DNA from: an uncultured Erythrobacter sp. | GTDB taxonomy: Bacteria > Pseudomonadota > Alphaproteobacteria > Sphingomonadales > Sphingomonadaceae | DNA: 64,000 bases | NCBI GenBank assembly: GCA_947500645.1 | Contig: CANMSD010000001.1 | Coordinates: forward strand, 1,272,672-1,336,671 | Reading direction: 5' to 3' | Part shown: positions 28,348-37,535 of the stretch, in pieces | Layout: the number at the start of each line of letters is the position of its first letter | How positions within the stretch are numbered: position 1 is the stretch's first letter | Position numbers and translations under genes: made by a program | Notes under the pieces: generated by a model | What the model saw: the letters and a program-made list of their open reading frames with translations, nothing else | Databases searched by the model: none | What the model was told of the DNA's origin: nothing

Positions 28348-29637
28348 CTAAGCTCCGAAGGTCACGAGGCCAATCCAAGCGCCTGTCATCGCGGTGGCAA
28401 GATTGCCCGCAATCCAGCTCTTGATGCCCAGTCCCGCTGCCTCGGCCCTGCGTTCAGGGCAAAGCGTGCCAATGGTCGAGACCAGCAGACCGATGCTCGC
28501 CAGGTTTGCGAACCCGCACAAGGCATAGGTGACTATCAGCAGGCTGCGCGGATCGAACGTATCGGATGATAACTCGGCAAGCTGCAGGAATGCGACATAT
28601 TCGTTAAGGATCGCCTTGGTTCCCATCAATCCGCCCGCATCCTGCGACTGATCCCAAGGCACTCCAATGATCCACATAAGCGGAGAAAACAGCCAACCGA
28701 AGATGCGTCCCAAGGTAAGCGTCTCGCCGCCTACCAAGGGCAATAAAGCGAGAAACTGATCCACCAGCGAGACCAGCGCAAACACCACGATAATCACAGC
28801 GATCACCGCCAAGAACAGCTGCATGCCATCCATCGTGCCTTTGACGATGGCGTCGATGCTGCCTTCATATTTCAGGCTCGGATCTTCGCGGTCGACTTCC
28901 GTCGCGGTCTTGTCGTCTGCAGCGCCCGGCACCATCAGCTTCGCGATCAGCAACGCTGCGGGCAAGGATACCAACGAGGCGGAAATCATGTGTCCGACGG
29001 CGTCGGGAACGGTCTCGGACAGCGTCGAGGCATAGAGCACCAGCACAGCCCCGCTGATTGTCGACATGGCCAGCACCATGACCTGGAACAGCTCTGCCCT
29101 GCTCATTTTGGCAAAATAGGCGCGGATGACGAGTGGGCTTTCCACCACACCAAGGAACATGTTCGCCCCGCCCGCCAGGCCGACTACGCCGCTCACCTTC
29201 AGGGCGCGCCGCAACAGGTAAGAAAGGCCATTCACCAGCCAGCGCAACACGCCCCAGTGCCACAGCAGCGCAGCAATAGCGGACAGCACGATCACCAGCG
29301 GCAATATCTGAAAGGCCACTATCAGCGGCGCATCCACACCCTCTTTCAGTTCAAAGGGCAGCGGCGCACCGCCGAGATAACCGAACATGTAGGATGAGCC
29401 ATCCAGCGTCGCCTTCTCAATCGCGGAAACGCCTCGGTTGGCATATTGCATCACGCTCCAGATGAAAGGGACGCGGACAATTGCCAAAGCAAGCGCGCCC
29501 TGCAGTACGAGCGCGCCGACAATCCATTGCCAGCTCGGGCGATTGGCGCGATTTTCGGACAGGCCCCATGCGATAGCGACAAGCACTATCAGACCCAGAA
29601 GCCCGCGAAACTGATCGAAGACTTCCAAACCGCTCAA
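28348..29637 (-). CDS. concentrative nucleoside transporter (CNT/NupC family)
   Basis: A 429-residue inner-membrane permease. Recognisable family blocks are GANMFLGVVESPLVIRAY and MSTISGAVLVLYA in the middle, GTKAILNEYVAFLQL, and CGFANLASIGLLV near the end. CNT proteins import nucleosides with Na+ or H+. Its ATG overlaps the stop of the DedA/FAD reductase gene (ATGA), so the two are coupled even though their known functions do not obviously connect. The glutamine of the usual GQTE motif is not conserved here (VVES), so substrate range may differ. Confidence 0.87.
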   Translation of the reverse strand: MSGLEVFDQFRGLLGLIVLVAIAWGLSENRANRPSWQWIVGALVLQGALALAIVRVPFIWSVMQYANRGVSAIEKATLDGSSYMFGYLGGAPLPFELKEGVDAPLIVAFQILPLVIVLSAIAALLWHWGVLRWLVNGLSYLLRRALKVSGVVGLAGGANMFLGVVESPLVIRAYFAKMSRAELFQVMVLAMSTISGAVLVLYASTLSETVPDAVGHMISASLVSLPAALLIAKLMVPGAADDKTATEVDREDPSLKYEGSIDAIVKGTMDGMQLFLAVIAVIIVVFALVSLVDQFLALLPLVGGETLTLGRIFGWLFSPLMWIIGVPWDQSQDAGGLMGTKAILNEYVAFLQLAELSSDTFDPRSLLIVTYALCGFANLASIGLLVSTIGTLCPERRAEAAGLGIKSWIAGNLATAMTGAWIGLVTFGA

Positions 29638-31775
29638 CCGCGCCGCCAGTTATGATATTTCTCGACGATATCGAGCAGCTTCTCAGGCTTGTTCGCCTTC
29701 TTCCAGTTGCCGGCAGCAAACTTGTTCGCCTCCGCCATGGTTGGGTACGGATGCACCGTGCCGAGGATCTTGTTGAGGCCCAGCTTGTGCTTCATCGCCA
29801 GCGTGTATTCGGCCAGCAATTCGCCTGCGTGTGAGCCGACAATCGTCGCGCCCAGGATCGTGTCCTTGCCACCCGGCGGGGTAAGCACTTTGACGAAGCC
29901 CTTGGTTTCGCTTTCCGCGATGGCCCGGTCGAGGTCGTCGAGGTCATAGCGGGTGACTTCGTATTTGACGTCCTGTTCCTTCGCCTCGATCTCATTCAGA
30001 CCGACCCGCGCAACTTCCGGATCGAGGAAAGTGACCGCCGGGATTACCCGATAATCGGCCTTGAACCGTTTGAATTGACCAAACAGCGCGTTGACGCTGG
30101 CAAACCATGCCTGATGGCTGGCGGTATGGGTGAATTGGTAGGGGCCGGCGACATCGCCAGCGGCGTAGATATTTGGGAATTTTGTGGCCAGAAACTCATC
30201 GGTCACCACCGTCTTGTTGGTGTCGATCCCGATATCTTCGAGGCCATAGCCCTTCAGCCGCGCCGCACGGCCCACAGCAACGATCAGAACGTCATAGGCA
30301 ATCGGCTTTTCAGCGCCCTCGTGTTCGGCGATGATTGTGCCGTCCGCGACGCGCAAAGCCTTGTGCGAGGTGAGCACCTCAACACCCGCTTCCTCCAGCG
30401 ATTGCTGCGCCAGTTCGGAGACCTCTTCATCCTCGCGGCCCAGCACCCGGTCGGCCATCTCGATCTGAGTGACTTTCGAGCCAAGCCGAGCCAACGCCTG
30501 GCTGATTTCGCAGCCAATCGGGCCGCCGCCCAGCACCGCGACGCGCGCGGGCGCTTTCTCCATTTCGGCAAAAGCATCCCACATCGTATCCGACGTAAGG
30601 TATCCGCTGCCCTCCAACCCTTCGAGCGGCGGGACAAAGGGCTCTGCGCCCGCTGCGATCACAATGCTGCGCGTCGTCAGGCGATCTGTGCCGCCGTCAT
30701 TGCGTGCGATCTCAACCGTCCACGGGTCGATCACCTTGCCATATCCCTCGATCACATCGACACCAAGACCGGTATAGCGCTCGACGCTGTCATGCGGCTC
30801 GATTGCTTTGATCGCACCCATAACGCGCTCGATCGTGTGCTTGAACGGCACTTCGGGTTCGTGCGCTTTCAACCCATACTTGTCGGCATGGCGCATCGTT
30901 GCCGCGACCTTTGCACTCTTGATAAGCGCCTTGGAGGGAACGCAGCCGGTGTTGAGGCAATCGCCGCCCATCTTGTTCGCTTCGATCAGTGTGACCTTGG
31001 CTTTCACCGTGGAGGCGATCAGCGCGGAGACGAGCCCGGCAGAGCCAGCGCCGATCACAATGAGATTGCGATCAAAGCTCTTGGGACGCTTGAAGTCGGT
31101 ATAGACTTTGCGGCGCTTGATCCAGCCGATGATCAGCTTTGCCAGCCAAGGTACAATCGCGAGTAGGACAAACGAACCGAGGACGCCAGGCGACAAGATA
31201 CCGTCCAGACTGTCGATCTGCGCGAGCTGTGTGCCGGCGTTAACAAACACGGCGGTGGCGAGCAGCATGCCGATCTGGCTGACCCAAGCGAAAGTGAAAG
31301 TTTTGATCCGGGTGAGGCCCATGACCAGATTGACGACGAAGAACGGGATCGCCGGGATCATGCGGATGGTGAAGAGGTAGAACGCGCCGTCCCGCTTTAG
31401 CCCCTTGTTCACCGCCTTCAACCGGTCGCCAAAGCGCGCCTCTATGGTATCGCGCAGCACATAGCGCGAGGCGAGAAATGCAAGCGTCGCACCCAAGGTG
31501 GAAGCAAAAGAGACGACAATTGTGCCAACCACAAGGCCAAAAAACGCACCAGCTGCAACCGTCATGATCGCTGCGCCCGGTAAAGAGGCAGCCGTAACAG
31601 CGACGTAGACCAGGAAGAATACACCGATCACCAGTGCGGGATTTTCCTGATAGAAAGCGTCGATACTGGCAGCTTCCTCCTTGATCCGTTCAATCGAGAG
31701 ATACTGGCCGAGATCGAACACAAAGTACGCGGCGACAAGCGCGACCAATGCGAGGATGATGACGATTTTCTTCAT
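29634..31775 (-). CDS. fusion of DedA/VTT membrane domain and FAD disulfide oxidoreductase
   Basis: A 713-residue two-part protein. Residues 1-225 are a TVP38/DedA (VTT) membrane domain with FRMIPAIPFFVVNLVMGL-like motifs. From about 235 on it is a pyridine nucleotide-disulfide oxidoreductase related to mercuric reductase and dihydrolipoamide dehydrogenase: GAGSAG (242-247) binds FAD, Cys273 and Cys278 in GGDCLNTGCVPSK are the redox pair, GGGPIGCE binds NAD(P)H, and the dimerisation domain is complete. It would be a membrane-tethered reductase at the inner membrane; the substrate is unknown. Such fusions exist in other bacteria, so it is probably a real gene rather than a frameshift product. 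A second FAD oxidoreductase lies 45 bases upstream. Confidence 0.88.
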   Translation of the reverse strand: MKKIVIILALVALVAAYFVFDLGQYLSIERIKEEAASIDAFYQENPALVIGVFFLVYVAVTAASLPGAAIMTVAAGAFFGLVVGTIVVSFASTLGATLAFLASRYVLRDTIEARFGDRLKAVNKGLKRDGAFYLFTIRMIPAIPFFVVNLVMGLTRIKTFTFAWVSQIGMLLATAVFVNAGTQLAQIDSLDGILSPGVLGSFVLLAIVPWLAKLIIGWIKRRKVYTDFKRPKSFDRNLIVIGAGSAGLVSALIASTVKAKVTLIEANKMGGDCLNTGCVPSKALIKSAKVAATMRHADKYGLKAHEPEVPFKHTIERVMGAIKAIEPHDSVERYTGLGVDVIEGYGKVIDPWTVEIARNDGGTDRLTTRSIVIAAGAEPFVPPLEGLEGSGYLTSDTMWDAFAEMEKAPARVAVLGGGPIGCEISQALARLGSKVTQIEMADRVLGREDEEVSELAQQSLEEAGVEVLTSHKALRVADGTIIAEHEGAEKPIAYDVLIVAVGRAARLKGYGLEDIGIDTNKTVVTDEFLATKFPNIYAAGDVAGPYQFTHTASHQAWFASVNALFGQFKRFKADYRVIPAVTFLDPEVARVGLNEIEAKEQDVKYEVTRYDLDDLDRAIAESETKGFVKVLTPPGGKDTILGATIVGSHAGELLAEYTLAMKHKLGLNKILGTVHPYPTMAEANKFAAGNWKKANKPEKLLDIVEKYHNWRRG

Positions 31776-31820
31776 AATGTCCCTGTCTTTTCCGCCTATT
31801 CGGATGCGCCAAGCCAGCAG

Positions 31821-32939
31821 TTACAAATCCCGCGCCAGTTCCGCGTAGGAGGCGACCCAGCGTTTGTCGATCCAACGTTTGAGTTTTGCCGCCCAGCGCC
31901 CTTGCCCCGCCAAAGGGCCATAGCTCGCGATGGCCGACCCGTTGGCGGTCGAAAGCAGGTAAAGGCTGGCTGGTCGCGGGCGATAGGATTTGTGCGGTCC
32001 TTCATTATTGCAGGCCGCGCGCAGATTGGCCGCGAGCAGCGGCCCTGCATGGACCGCATGCACACCTGAGCGCGAAACATGCGTGTCCTGGCGGCTCGCA
32101 ACATCACCCACAGCGAAGATATGGTTGTGGGAGAGTGAGCGCTGATGCCGGTCAACCGCGATAAAACCTTCCGCATCGGTCTGAAGCCCGCTTGCTTTGG
32201 GCCAATCCGGGGCCGCGCTACCTAAAGTCGTAACGATCATATCAACCGGCTCAAGCGACTGATCGCCCGCAAGAAGCTCGCCATCGACCAGTCGTGCGCC
32301 ATCGGTAGCTATAGTGATGCCTTGCACGGCGAGTTCTGTCGCCACCAGTTTGCGAACGCGCCCGCTAAAGGAGGGCAAGAGACCCTCCGAGCCCTCAACC
32401 AATACAACTTCCGTCCGCGCTTGAGGCTCGCGCATATTCCGGAGCGCAAATGCAAGCTCTACCCCGCCTGCGCCTCCGCCGATCACCGCGATACGCTGCA
32501 CACGACCTTCACCAAGCCGCTGATGCAGCCGCTTTACAAAACCATCGATCGGACGGACGTCCAGAATACGCGGATCAGCACCCAGTATACGCCCAGCTCT
32601 GCCAACCCCGCCCGTGTCGATAGAGCAGAGGTCGAATGAGAGCACCCTTCCCTCTGCCGTTAGCACCTGGTTGGTGAAAGGATCCATCGAGACGCAGCGG
32701 TCCTGAATGAACTCCGCGCCAGCCTTCCGCGCCAGCGCCTCCACGTCGACAAGGCCGGCATCGGACGAATACTCGCCCGAAATCCAACCGGGGACCATGC
32801 CCGAATATCTCAAATGTTTTGACGGCGTGAGGATAGCGGCGTGCGGGGTCGGCAGACCATTCCTGATCCAGTCAGCCAGCACCGCGAGATGCGCGTGCCC
32901 GCCTCCAATCAGCAGCATTGTTGGCCCGGGCGCGTCCAT
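31821..32939 (-). CDS. FAD/NAD(P)-dependent oxidoreductase of the type found fused to SelD
   Basis: A 372-residue flavoprotein with a Rossmann FAD site at the very N-terminus (LLIGGGHAHLAVL), PSKHLRYSGMVPG, a second nucleotide-binding site (VIGGGAGGVELAFAL) and the FAD-closing HIFAVGDVA. The GGGHAH start is typical of the group that is often fused to selenophosphate synthetase (SelD) or resembles NADH dehydrogenase II. Here there is no SelD part, and no selenium gene nearby. It follows the M50/HlyD gene by 66 bases on the same strand and may be the sixth gene of the giant-protein operon. Its electron acceptor is unknown. Confidence 0.82.
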   Translation of the reverse strand: MDAPGPTMLLIGGGHAHLAVLADWIRNGLPTPHAAILTPSKHLRYSGMVPGWISGEYSSDAGLVDVEALARKAGAEFIQDRCVSMDPFTNQVLTAEGRVLSFDLCSIDTGGVGRAGRILGADPRILDVRPIDGFVKRLHQRLGEGRVQRIAVIGGGAGGVELAFALRNMREPQARTEVVLVEGSEGLLPSFSGRVRKLVATELAVQGITIATDGARLVDGELLAGDQSLEPVDMIVTTLGSAAPDWPKASGLQTDAEGFIAVDRHQRSLSHNHIFAVGDVASRQDTHVSRSGVHAVHAGPLLAANLRAACNNEGPHKSYRPRPASLYLLSTANGSAIASYGPLAGQGRWAAKLKRWIDKRWVASYAELARDL

Positions 32940-33005
32940 CCTTGTCGTGATTGCCTGTTACCATCGCCGTGTCAAAGCGTCCGCCGACGAGCCGCGCCCG
33001 TAGTG

Positions 33006-35165
33006 CTAGAAAATCCGGCGGAACATGCGCGCAAGCTGCGTCGTCGCCCATTGCGCGAAGGAGCGTCCATCGGTGCGGATCTGGACCGCGCCAGGAACGA
33101 GCTGGATCTGGTAGTCCTCGCCGCTGACTGCACCCTTTTCCGCAATCATGCGAATTCGATAGAGCGCCTCTCGCGGGGCCAATTCCTCCCCATCCTTGTC
33201 GACCGCAATCGGACCACCATTGGTAGAGGCAAGGATCGGCTGTTCGAGCCGTGAGATCGCGCTGGAGGAAATCTCGACCAGCTTGGCAGAGCGTGATGGC
33301 CCGCCTGCATCCGAGGCCACAAACGTGCCCAGCGCGCCTTGTTCCAGTCGCCAAATGTCATCCTCCGGCACATAGGCCTGCACATCATAATCGCTGGGTG
33401 TCACGACGTGGGCGATGACCTCCTCCCCGCCGATCCAGCGCCCGGGATGCATGTCGGGCGTGAGGCCGGAAACCGTGCCGGGTCCGGACGCTCGCAGGAT
33501 CAGCCTGTCCGCGCGCCGTTCGAGTCCTGCCAACTTGTTGCGCTCCCTAGCCAGTTCGCGCTCGATCACCGCGCGGTTGGAGCGGTCGCGCGTGTCGGCA
33601 ACAGATCGACCTAACTGTAGGTCGAGCTGCGCAATTCGCACCTTTGTGGAGGCGGCTTCTGCCGCGAGTTCCGGCGCGTCGAGCTCGATAATCGGATCGC
33701 CAGCTGCAACAGTCTGGCCATTCTCTGCGATCACCCTCACAACCCGCGCGGGTTCGCCTGACACGATTGGAGACGCCCCGACCGGGCTCAGCACGGCGTA
33801 CCCGCTGACATGGCGGTCCATCGGCAAGAATCCCGCTAGCAACAGTCCGCCAGTAATCCAGAGCCACGTCTTGCCCCGGCGCGTGCCTAAGATCTGCTCT
33901 CGCATCCTCGCCCATTCGCGCATTTCAGCAAGTACCGGACGCCCGATGAACACCGCCAGCTCGACTACCGCCAGGATCAGGCCAAGCGGCTGAAAGAACA
34001 AATTGTAGACCAGGATCGCGATCCCGGTGAACAGGAAGAAGCGGTAAATCCAGGTGGCGTAGGCATATATGATCATACCTCGGCGCAGCTTGGTCGGCAC
34101 CGACTCTGGCACGGGTTCACCTAGCGAAAACAGCGCTTCTCGCAGCCGCCACTTACCTAGTGCGAAGGCGCGCGGCTGCAGGTTCGGCACGTTGAGAAAA
34201 TCGGCGAGCACGTAATACCCATCAAACCGCATGAACGGATTGAGGTTGATCGCAAGACTCATAATCCAGCTGGTCGTCGCGAGGATAAAGGCGACACTGC
34301 GCGCTGTACCATCGGGCAGGATGACCCACGCCATCGTCGCAATGCTCGCCACCATCAGCTCCGCCGCAACGCCCGCACAATCGATCGCCAAACGCTGTTT
34401 GCGCGATGTCAGCCGCCAGGCGGAGCTCGTATCGGTGTAGAGCACCGGCATCATCACCAGAAAACTCACGCCCATTGTCGGCACGCGGCAGCCATAGCGC
34501 GTTGCCGTGTAGGCATGGCCAAGCTCATGCAGGATCTTAACGAAGAACAGGCCCGCCCCGTAAGCGATCAGCCCCTGCCAGCTGAAGAAGTAGAGAAATG
34601 ACGCCATGAAGGCATCCCACTGGCGTGAAACGAGAAACAGGCTGAGCACCGCGAGGGCAGCAAAGAATATGAGGCTGTAAACCGACCACAGTGGACGCAC
34701 ATGCTCAATCGTCCGGTCGAGGAAGCCCGCGGGCTTTACCAGCGGAATACGGATGAAAAGGTAGTTATCGAGTAGCCATTTCCATGCTGCCTTTTTGTTG
34801 CTCGCACGTTGTTCCATGAAGGCTGCGACGCTGTCACGCCCGACGGGGCCGATGGTCAGGCCGTTGCTCGCTGCAAATTCGACCACCGTGTTGAAAGCTT
34901 CGTTGGCCTCGTCGCCGCTAACGCCGCGCCGTTCCAGATCGGCTCCGATCCGTGCAAGGTCACCACTGGCCCAATGCGAGAGGATGACAAATTCGATCTG
35001 GCCGAGCTGAAAAAAGGCGTGGCGCACCGGATCGAAGAGCGTCCAGCTTGGCGCGCCATTGACAAGCGGTGCCCCCGGTTCGATCCGCAATTCCTGTCGC
35101 AGAGCCGGGAGCGGCGGCGGCTTCGGTACCTCGGGCAGGTCAATCGGGATCGCCGCGGAGGTCAT
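33006..35165 (-). CDS. site-2-type (M50) metalloprotease fused to an HlyD adaptor
   Basis: A 719-residue membrane protein. Residues 1-120 are soluble and include a segment like a PqqD-type peptide-binding fold (weak). Residues 155-410 hold several membrane helices with the M50 zinc site: His213-Glu214-x-x-His217 in KILHELGHA, and Asp315 in NPFMRFDGYY as the third ligand. Residues about 450-719 are an HlyD-like periplasmic adaptor: two lipoyl/barrel-sandwich halves around a coiled coil (510-555). The ATG overlaps the upstream stop (ATGA); a longer reading would be only a shadow of the previous gene. M50/HlyD proteins occur in peptide-export clusters. Here it probably cleaves or threads the giant protein during export (inference). 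Confidence 0.87.
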   Translation of the reverse strand: MTSAAIPIDLPEVPKPPPLPALRQELRIEPGAPLVNGAPSWTLFDPVRHAFFQLGQIEFVILSHWASGDLARIGADLERRGVSGDEANEAFNTVVEFAASNGLTIGPVGRDSVAAFMEQRASNKKAAWKWLLDNYLFIRIPLVKPAGFLDRTIEHVRPLWSVYSLIFFAALAVLSLFLVSRQWDAFMASFLYFFSWQGLIAYGAGLFFVKILHELGHAYTATRYGCRVPTMGVSFLVMMPVLYTDTSSAWRLTSRKQRLAIDCAGVAAELMVASIATMAWVILPDGTARSVAFILATTSWIMSLAINLNPFMRFDGYYVLADFLNVPNLQPRAFALGKWRLREALFSLGEPVPESVPTKLRRGMIIYAYATWIYRFFLFTGIAILVYNLFFQPLGLILAVVELAVFIGRPVLAEMREWARMREQILGTRRGKTWLWITGGLLLAGFLPMDRHVSGYAVLSPVGASPIVSGEPARVVRVIAENGQTVAAGDPIIELDAPELAAEAASTKVRIAQLDLQLGRSVADTRDRSNRAVIERELARERNKLAGLERRADRLILRASGPGTVSGLTPDMHPGRWIGGEEVIAHVVTPSDYDVQAYVPEDDIWRLEQGALGTFVASDAGGPSRSAKLVEISSSAISRLEQPILASTNGGPIAVDKDGEELAPREALYRIRMIAEKGAVSGEDYQIQLVPGAVQIRTDGRSFAQWATTQLARMFRRIF

Positions 35166-36556
35166 AGTCCGACAAATTGGCGCAGCGCAGCAATCGGCCG
35201 ACGCAGCAGTGAATAGACGAACGGAACCCAACGGCCATAAACCTGCGCCGTCCCGCGCGATCCGATGCGCGGATTGTCTCCGTCCAGCTTGGCAGTTAGC
35301 GCAAAGGCAAGCACTCCCTCCGGCGTCTGCCGCGCCTGATAGCTGGCGGTCTCCAGCGTCGCATCCACCGCCCACAGCGGCTGGGAATCGAGCCACATCT
35401 TCACCTTGCCGCCCTTCTCCAGCGACATCTGCTCCGCCGCTGGCAGGTCGATGCGCAGCATCACCTGATCGGGGTTGACCACCTGCATGATCGGGTCGCC
35501 AACATTGACCGCGCGCCCTTCCCAATCGCGGCGGTCGCTGAACAGCGCCATGCCATCGCGCTGCGCGGTGATCGCGGATTGTCCGGCCAGCTCCTTGGCG
35601 TAATAGTACTCCGCTTGCGCGACTTCGACTTCGGCCCGCATAATCGCGATGTCGGAGGTCTCGTCCTTCTCGCCGAAAGCCGAACTGGTCGAACGCTCCA
35701 GCCGAGAGCGGGCAACGGCGAGCTTTTCCTCGGCCAGTTCCAGCTCGTTTTCGAGGCGGACATCGTCGAAGCGCAACAACACCTGACCTGCCTTAACCGG
35801 CGCATTGGGCATCACCTCGATTGATGCAATCCGCCCAGAGAAAGGCGCAGCGACGATGTAGGGACGCTCCGCCACAACCTCGGCAGGCGCAAGCGCAGTG
35901 AGGCGAACGGGAAATAGCAGGACAACCGCAATGGCTGCAGCGATCCATTTTTTCTTGGTGCTGTCGATGACTGACAAGCGGCGAACCGGCTTGCCGCCGC
36001 TCAGCGCCAGCCATGAATGTGCGGCAGTCTCGGCAATGCGTGCAGCACGGTACTTCTCGCCCTCGCGCAGGGGTTCTTCGCAAGCAAACAACAGCCCGCC
36101 AAACGCGGCGCCATCTTTGCCAAGCAGCGGCTGCCAATAGAGCTGCGAATAGGGATACTCGTCAAAGGCCTCGTCCGGCCTGACAGCATTGGCATCGAAA
36201 TCGCGCGGCTGATCGAGGCCGTGATCCTGGGCGAGCAGCGTGACGTTTTTCTCAAGCGCGTGGATCAGCGGCGTATTGCGATCCACCGTCGCCAGCGAAG
36301 AGGCGCATTGCACCTCAAACCCCTCGCCTATGCGTGACTGACGCAGGATAAATGCCTGGCCGTAGGGAAGCACCTGCCGCGCTTCATTAGCGACGAAATA
36401 TTGCAGTTCTTCAACCGTTTCCTGTCGGCGAATATCCGCTTCAAATTGCAGTAGTGCGGCGAGTTTCGCTGCGTCCGGCTTGGCGCCAGATTGTGCAAGC
36501 GGACTCACCTTGACCGATGGTGCTGCCTCGATCGGATCAGGACGGCTGGCTGCCAT
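35162..36556 (-). CDS. GAF-like domain/HlyD adaptor fusion
   Basis: A 464-residue protein. Residues 30-185 resemble a GAF-type sensor domain (LLQFEADIRRQETVEELQ, then FGGLLFACEEPL) and should lie in the cytoplasm. One membrane helix spans 203-222. The remainder is an HlyD/membrane-fusion adaptor with VAAPFSGRIASIEVMPNAPV and a coiled coil around 270-330. I chose the ATG 20 bases inside the end of the preceding gene; an earlier in-frame start adds 35 Arg/Lys-rich residues that look like read-through of the other frame. A cytoplasmic sensor joined to an export adaptor could gate secretion (inference). Its stop overlaps the M50/HlyD start. Confidence 0.83.
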   Translation of the reverse strand: MAASRPDPIEAAPSVKVSPLAQSGAKPDAAKLAALLQFEADIRRQETVEELQYFVANEARQVLPYGQAFILRQSRIGEGFEVQCASSLATVDRNTPLIHALEKNVTLLAQDHGLDQPRDFDANAVRPDEAFDEYPYSQLYWQPLLGKDGAAFGGLLFACEEPLREGEKYRAARIAETAAHSWLALSGGKPVRRLSVIDSTKKKWIAAAIAVVLLFPVRLTALAPAEVVAERPYIVAAPFSGRIASIEVMPNAPVKAGQVLLRFDDVRLENELELAEEKLAVARSRLERSTSSAFGEKDETSDIAIMRAEVEVAQAEYYYAKELAGQSAITAQRDGMALFSDRRDWEGRAVNVGDPIMQVVNPDQVMLRIDLPAAEQMSLEKGGKVKMWLDSQPLWAVDATLETASYQARQTPEGVLAFALTAKLDGDNPRIGSRGTAQVYGRWVPFVYSLLRRPIAALRQFVGL

Positions 36557-37532
36557 TGGTGTTGGCCCCTTCCGTGGTTGTTTCGGTCGACGTGGTGCCA
36601 GAAGCGCCCTCCTCCGCAGCCTCACCTTCCTCTTCAACCGGTTCGTCGCTAGGCTCTTCAAAAGTCGCTGTGCCGCTCATGCCTGGCAGGACCAGCGCGT
36701 CCCCGCGATCGATATCGGCCGCCACGCGGATCGTCTTGCTGACCGGATCTACGGATGCTCCAAGCTGAGTTACAGCGCCGGTGATCGTCGCGCCCGTCTC
36801 GTCGATAACGAAGTCGAACGCAGCGCCTGGGCGAAGCCACGTCAGCCAATTGCTTGGCACGATCAGGTCGGCCTCCAAATCGCCGCCACTCTGAATGCGA
36901 AGCAGCGGCTGACCACTGGCTGCGACTTCACCGCGACTGGCGATTTCCTCCACCACCGTTCCGGCGAACGGCGCATAGACCGCGCAATCCTTCAACTGTG
37001 CAGCAATCGCATTGGCTTCGGCCCTTGCACGACCAAGATTGGCGCGCGACACGGCCACTTCGTTCTTGCCAACCGCTTCATAGCTGTCGAGCTCGACATT
37101 TGTTTCGTAAGTTTTTTCGTATGCGGTCGTTGCTGCCCGTGCCGCAGACAATTCCGCACTGATGGTCGAACAGTCGAACCGGGCCAGCAAAGCGCCTTTG
37201 CGAAAGCTGCGTCCCTCGCGAACCGGCATGGCTGTGATCCGCGCGGTCATCCGCGAAGCGACGGTGGACTCGTTTTTCGCCGCTATTACCCCGCGCGCTT
37301 CGAGTATGGGTTCCGGCTCTGGCTCGGGCGAGACGTCTTCGCTGGACGCCACCTCCGCCGCATCACCGTCGACGATAGACTGATTATCGGACCATTGGGT
37401 ATCGCCGCTATTGGCATAAGCGAAGCCAGCTACGGCCGCAGCCGCAAGCAACGCCCCGCCGCCGATCCAGACCTTGCGATTGTCGGTCTGTTCTGGCGGC
37501 CCGATTTCGTCCGCCTCATCCATTTCGTTCAT
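36537..37532 (-). CDS. HlyD/RND-type periplasmic adaptor protein
   Basis: A 331-residue membrane-fusion protein anchored by one helix (residues 21-40) with a short acidic cytoplasmic head. The periplasmic part has the usual order: half lipoyl domain (GVIAAKNESTVASRM), coiled coil (about 120-180), second half (VYAPFAGTVVEEIASRGEV) and beta-barrel (IVPSNWLTWLRPGAAFDF). The tail is rich in Glu, Thr and Ser and seems disordered. It lies 3 bases after the TolC-like gene and is the second of three adaptor-type proteins encoded in a row, without any ABC or RND pump gene beside them. Confidence 0.9.
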   Translation of the reverse strand: MNEMDEADEIGPPEQTDNRKVWIGGGALLAAAAVAGFAYANSGDTQWSDNQSIVDGDAAEVASSEDVSPEPEPEPILEARGVIAAKNESTVASRMTARITAMPVREGRSFRKGALLARFDCSTISAELSAARAATTAYEKTYETNVELDSYEAVGKNEVAVSRANLGRARAEANAIAAQLKDCAVYAPFAGTVVEEIASRGEVAASGQPLLRIQSGGDLEADLIVPSNWLTWLRPGAAFDFVIDETGATITGAVTQLGASVDPVSKTIRVAADIDRGDALVLPGMSGTATFEEPSDEPVEEEGEAAEEGASGTTSTETTTEGANTNGSQPS

Positions 37533-37535
37533 TCT

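Noticed and set aside
29634..31775. DedA-FAD reductase fusion as a sequencing frameshift artefact
   Set aside because: The frame is continuous, the linker is clean, and both domains are complete; similar fusions are known in other bacteria.
35166..35525. N-terminal extension of the M50/HlyD protein by 120 residues
   Set aside because: The extension is Gly/Ala/Arg-rich and is the shadow of the GAF/HlyD gene; the ATGA overlap start fits operon style and protein start.
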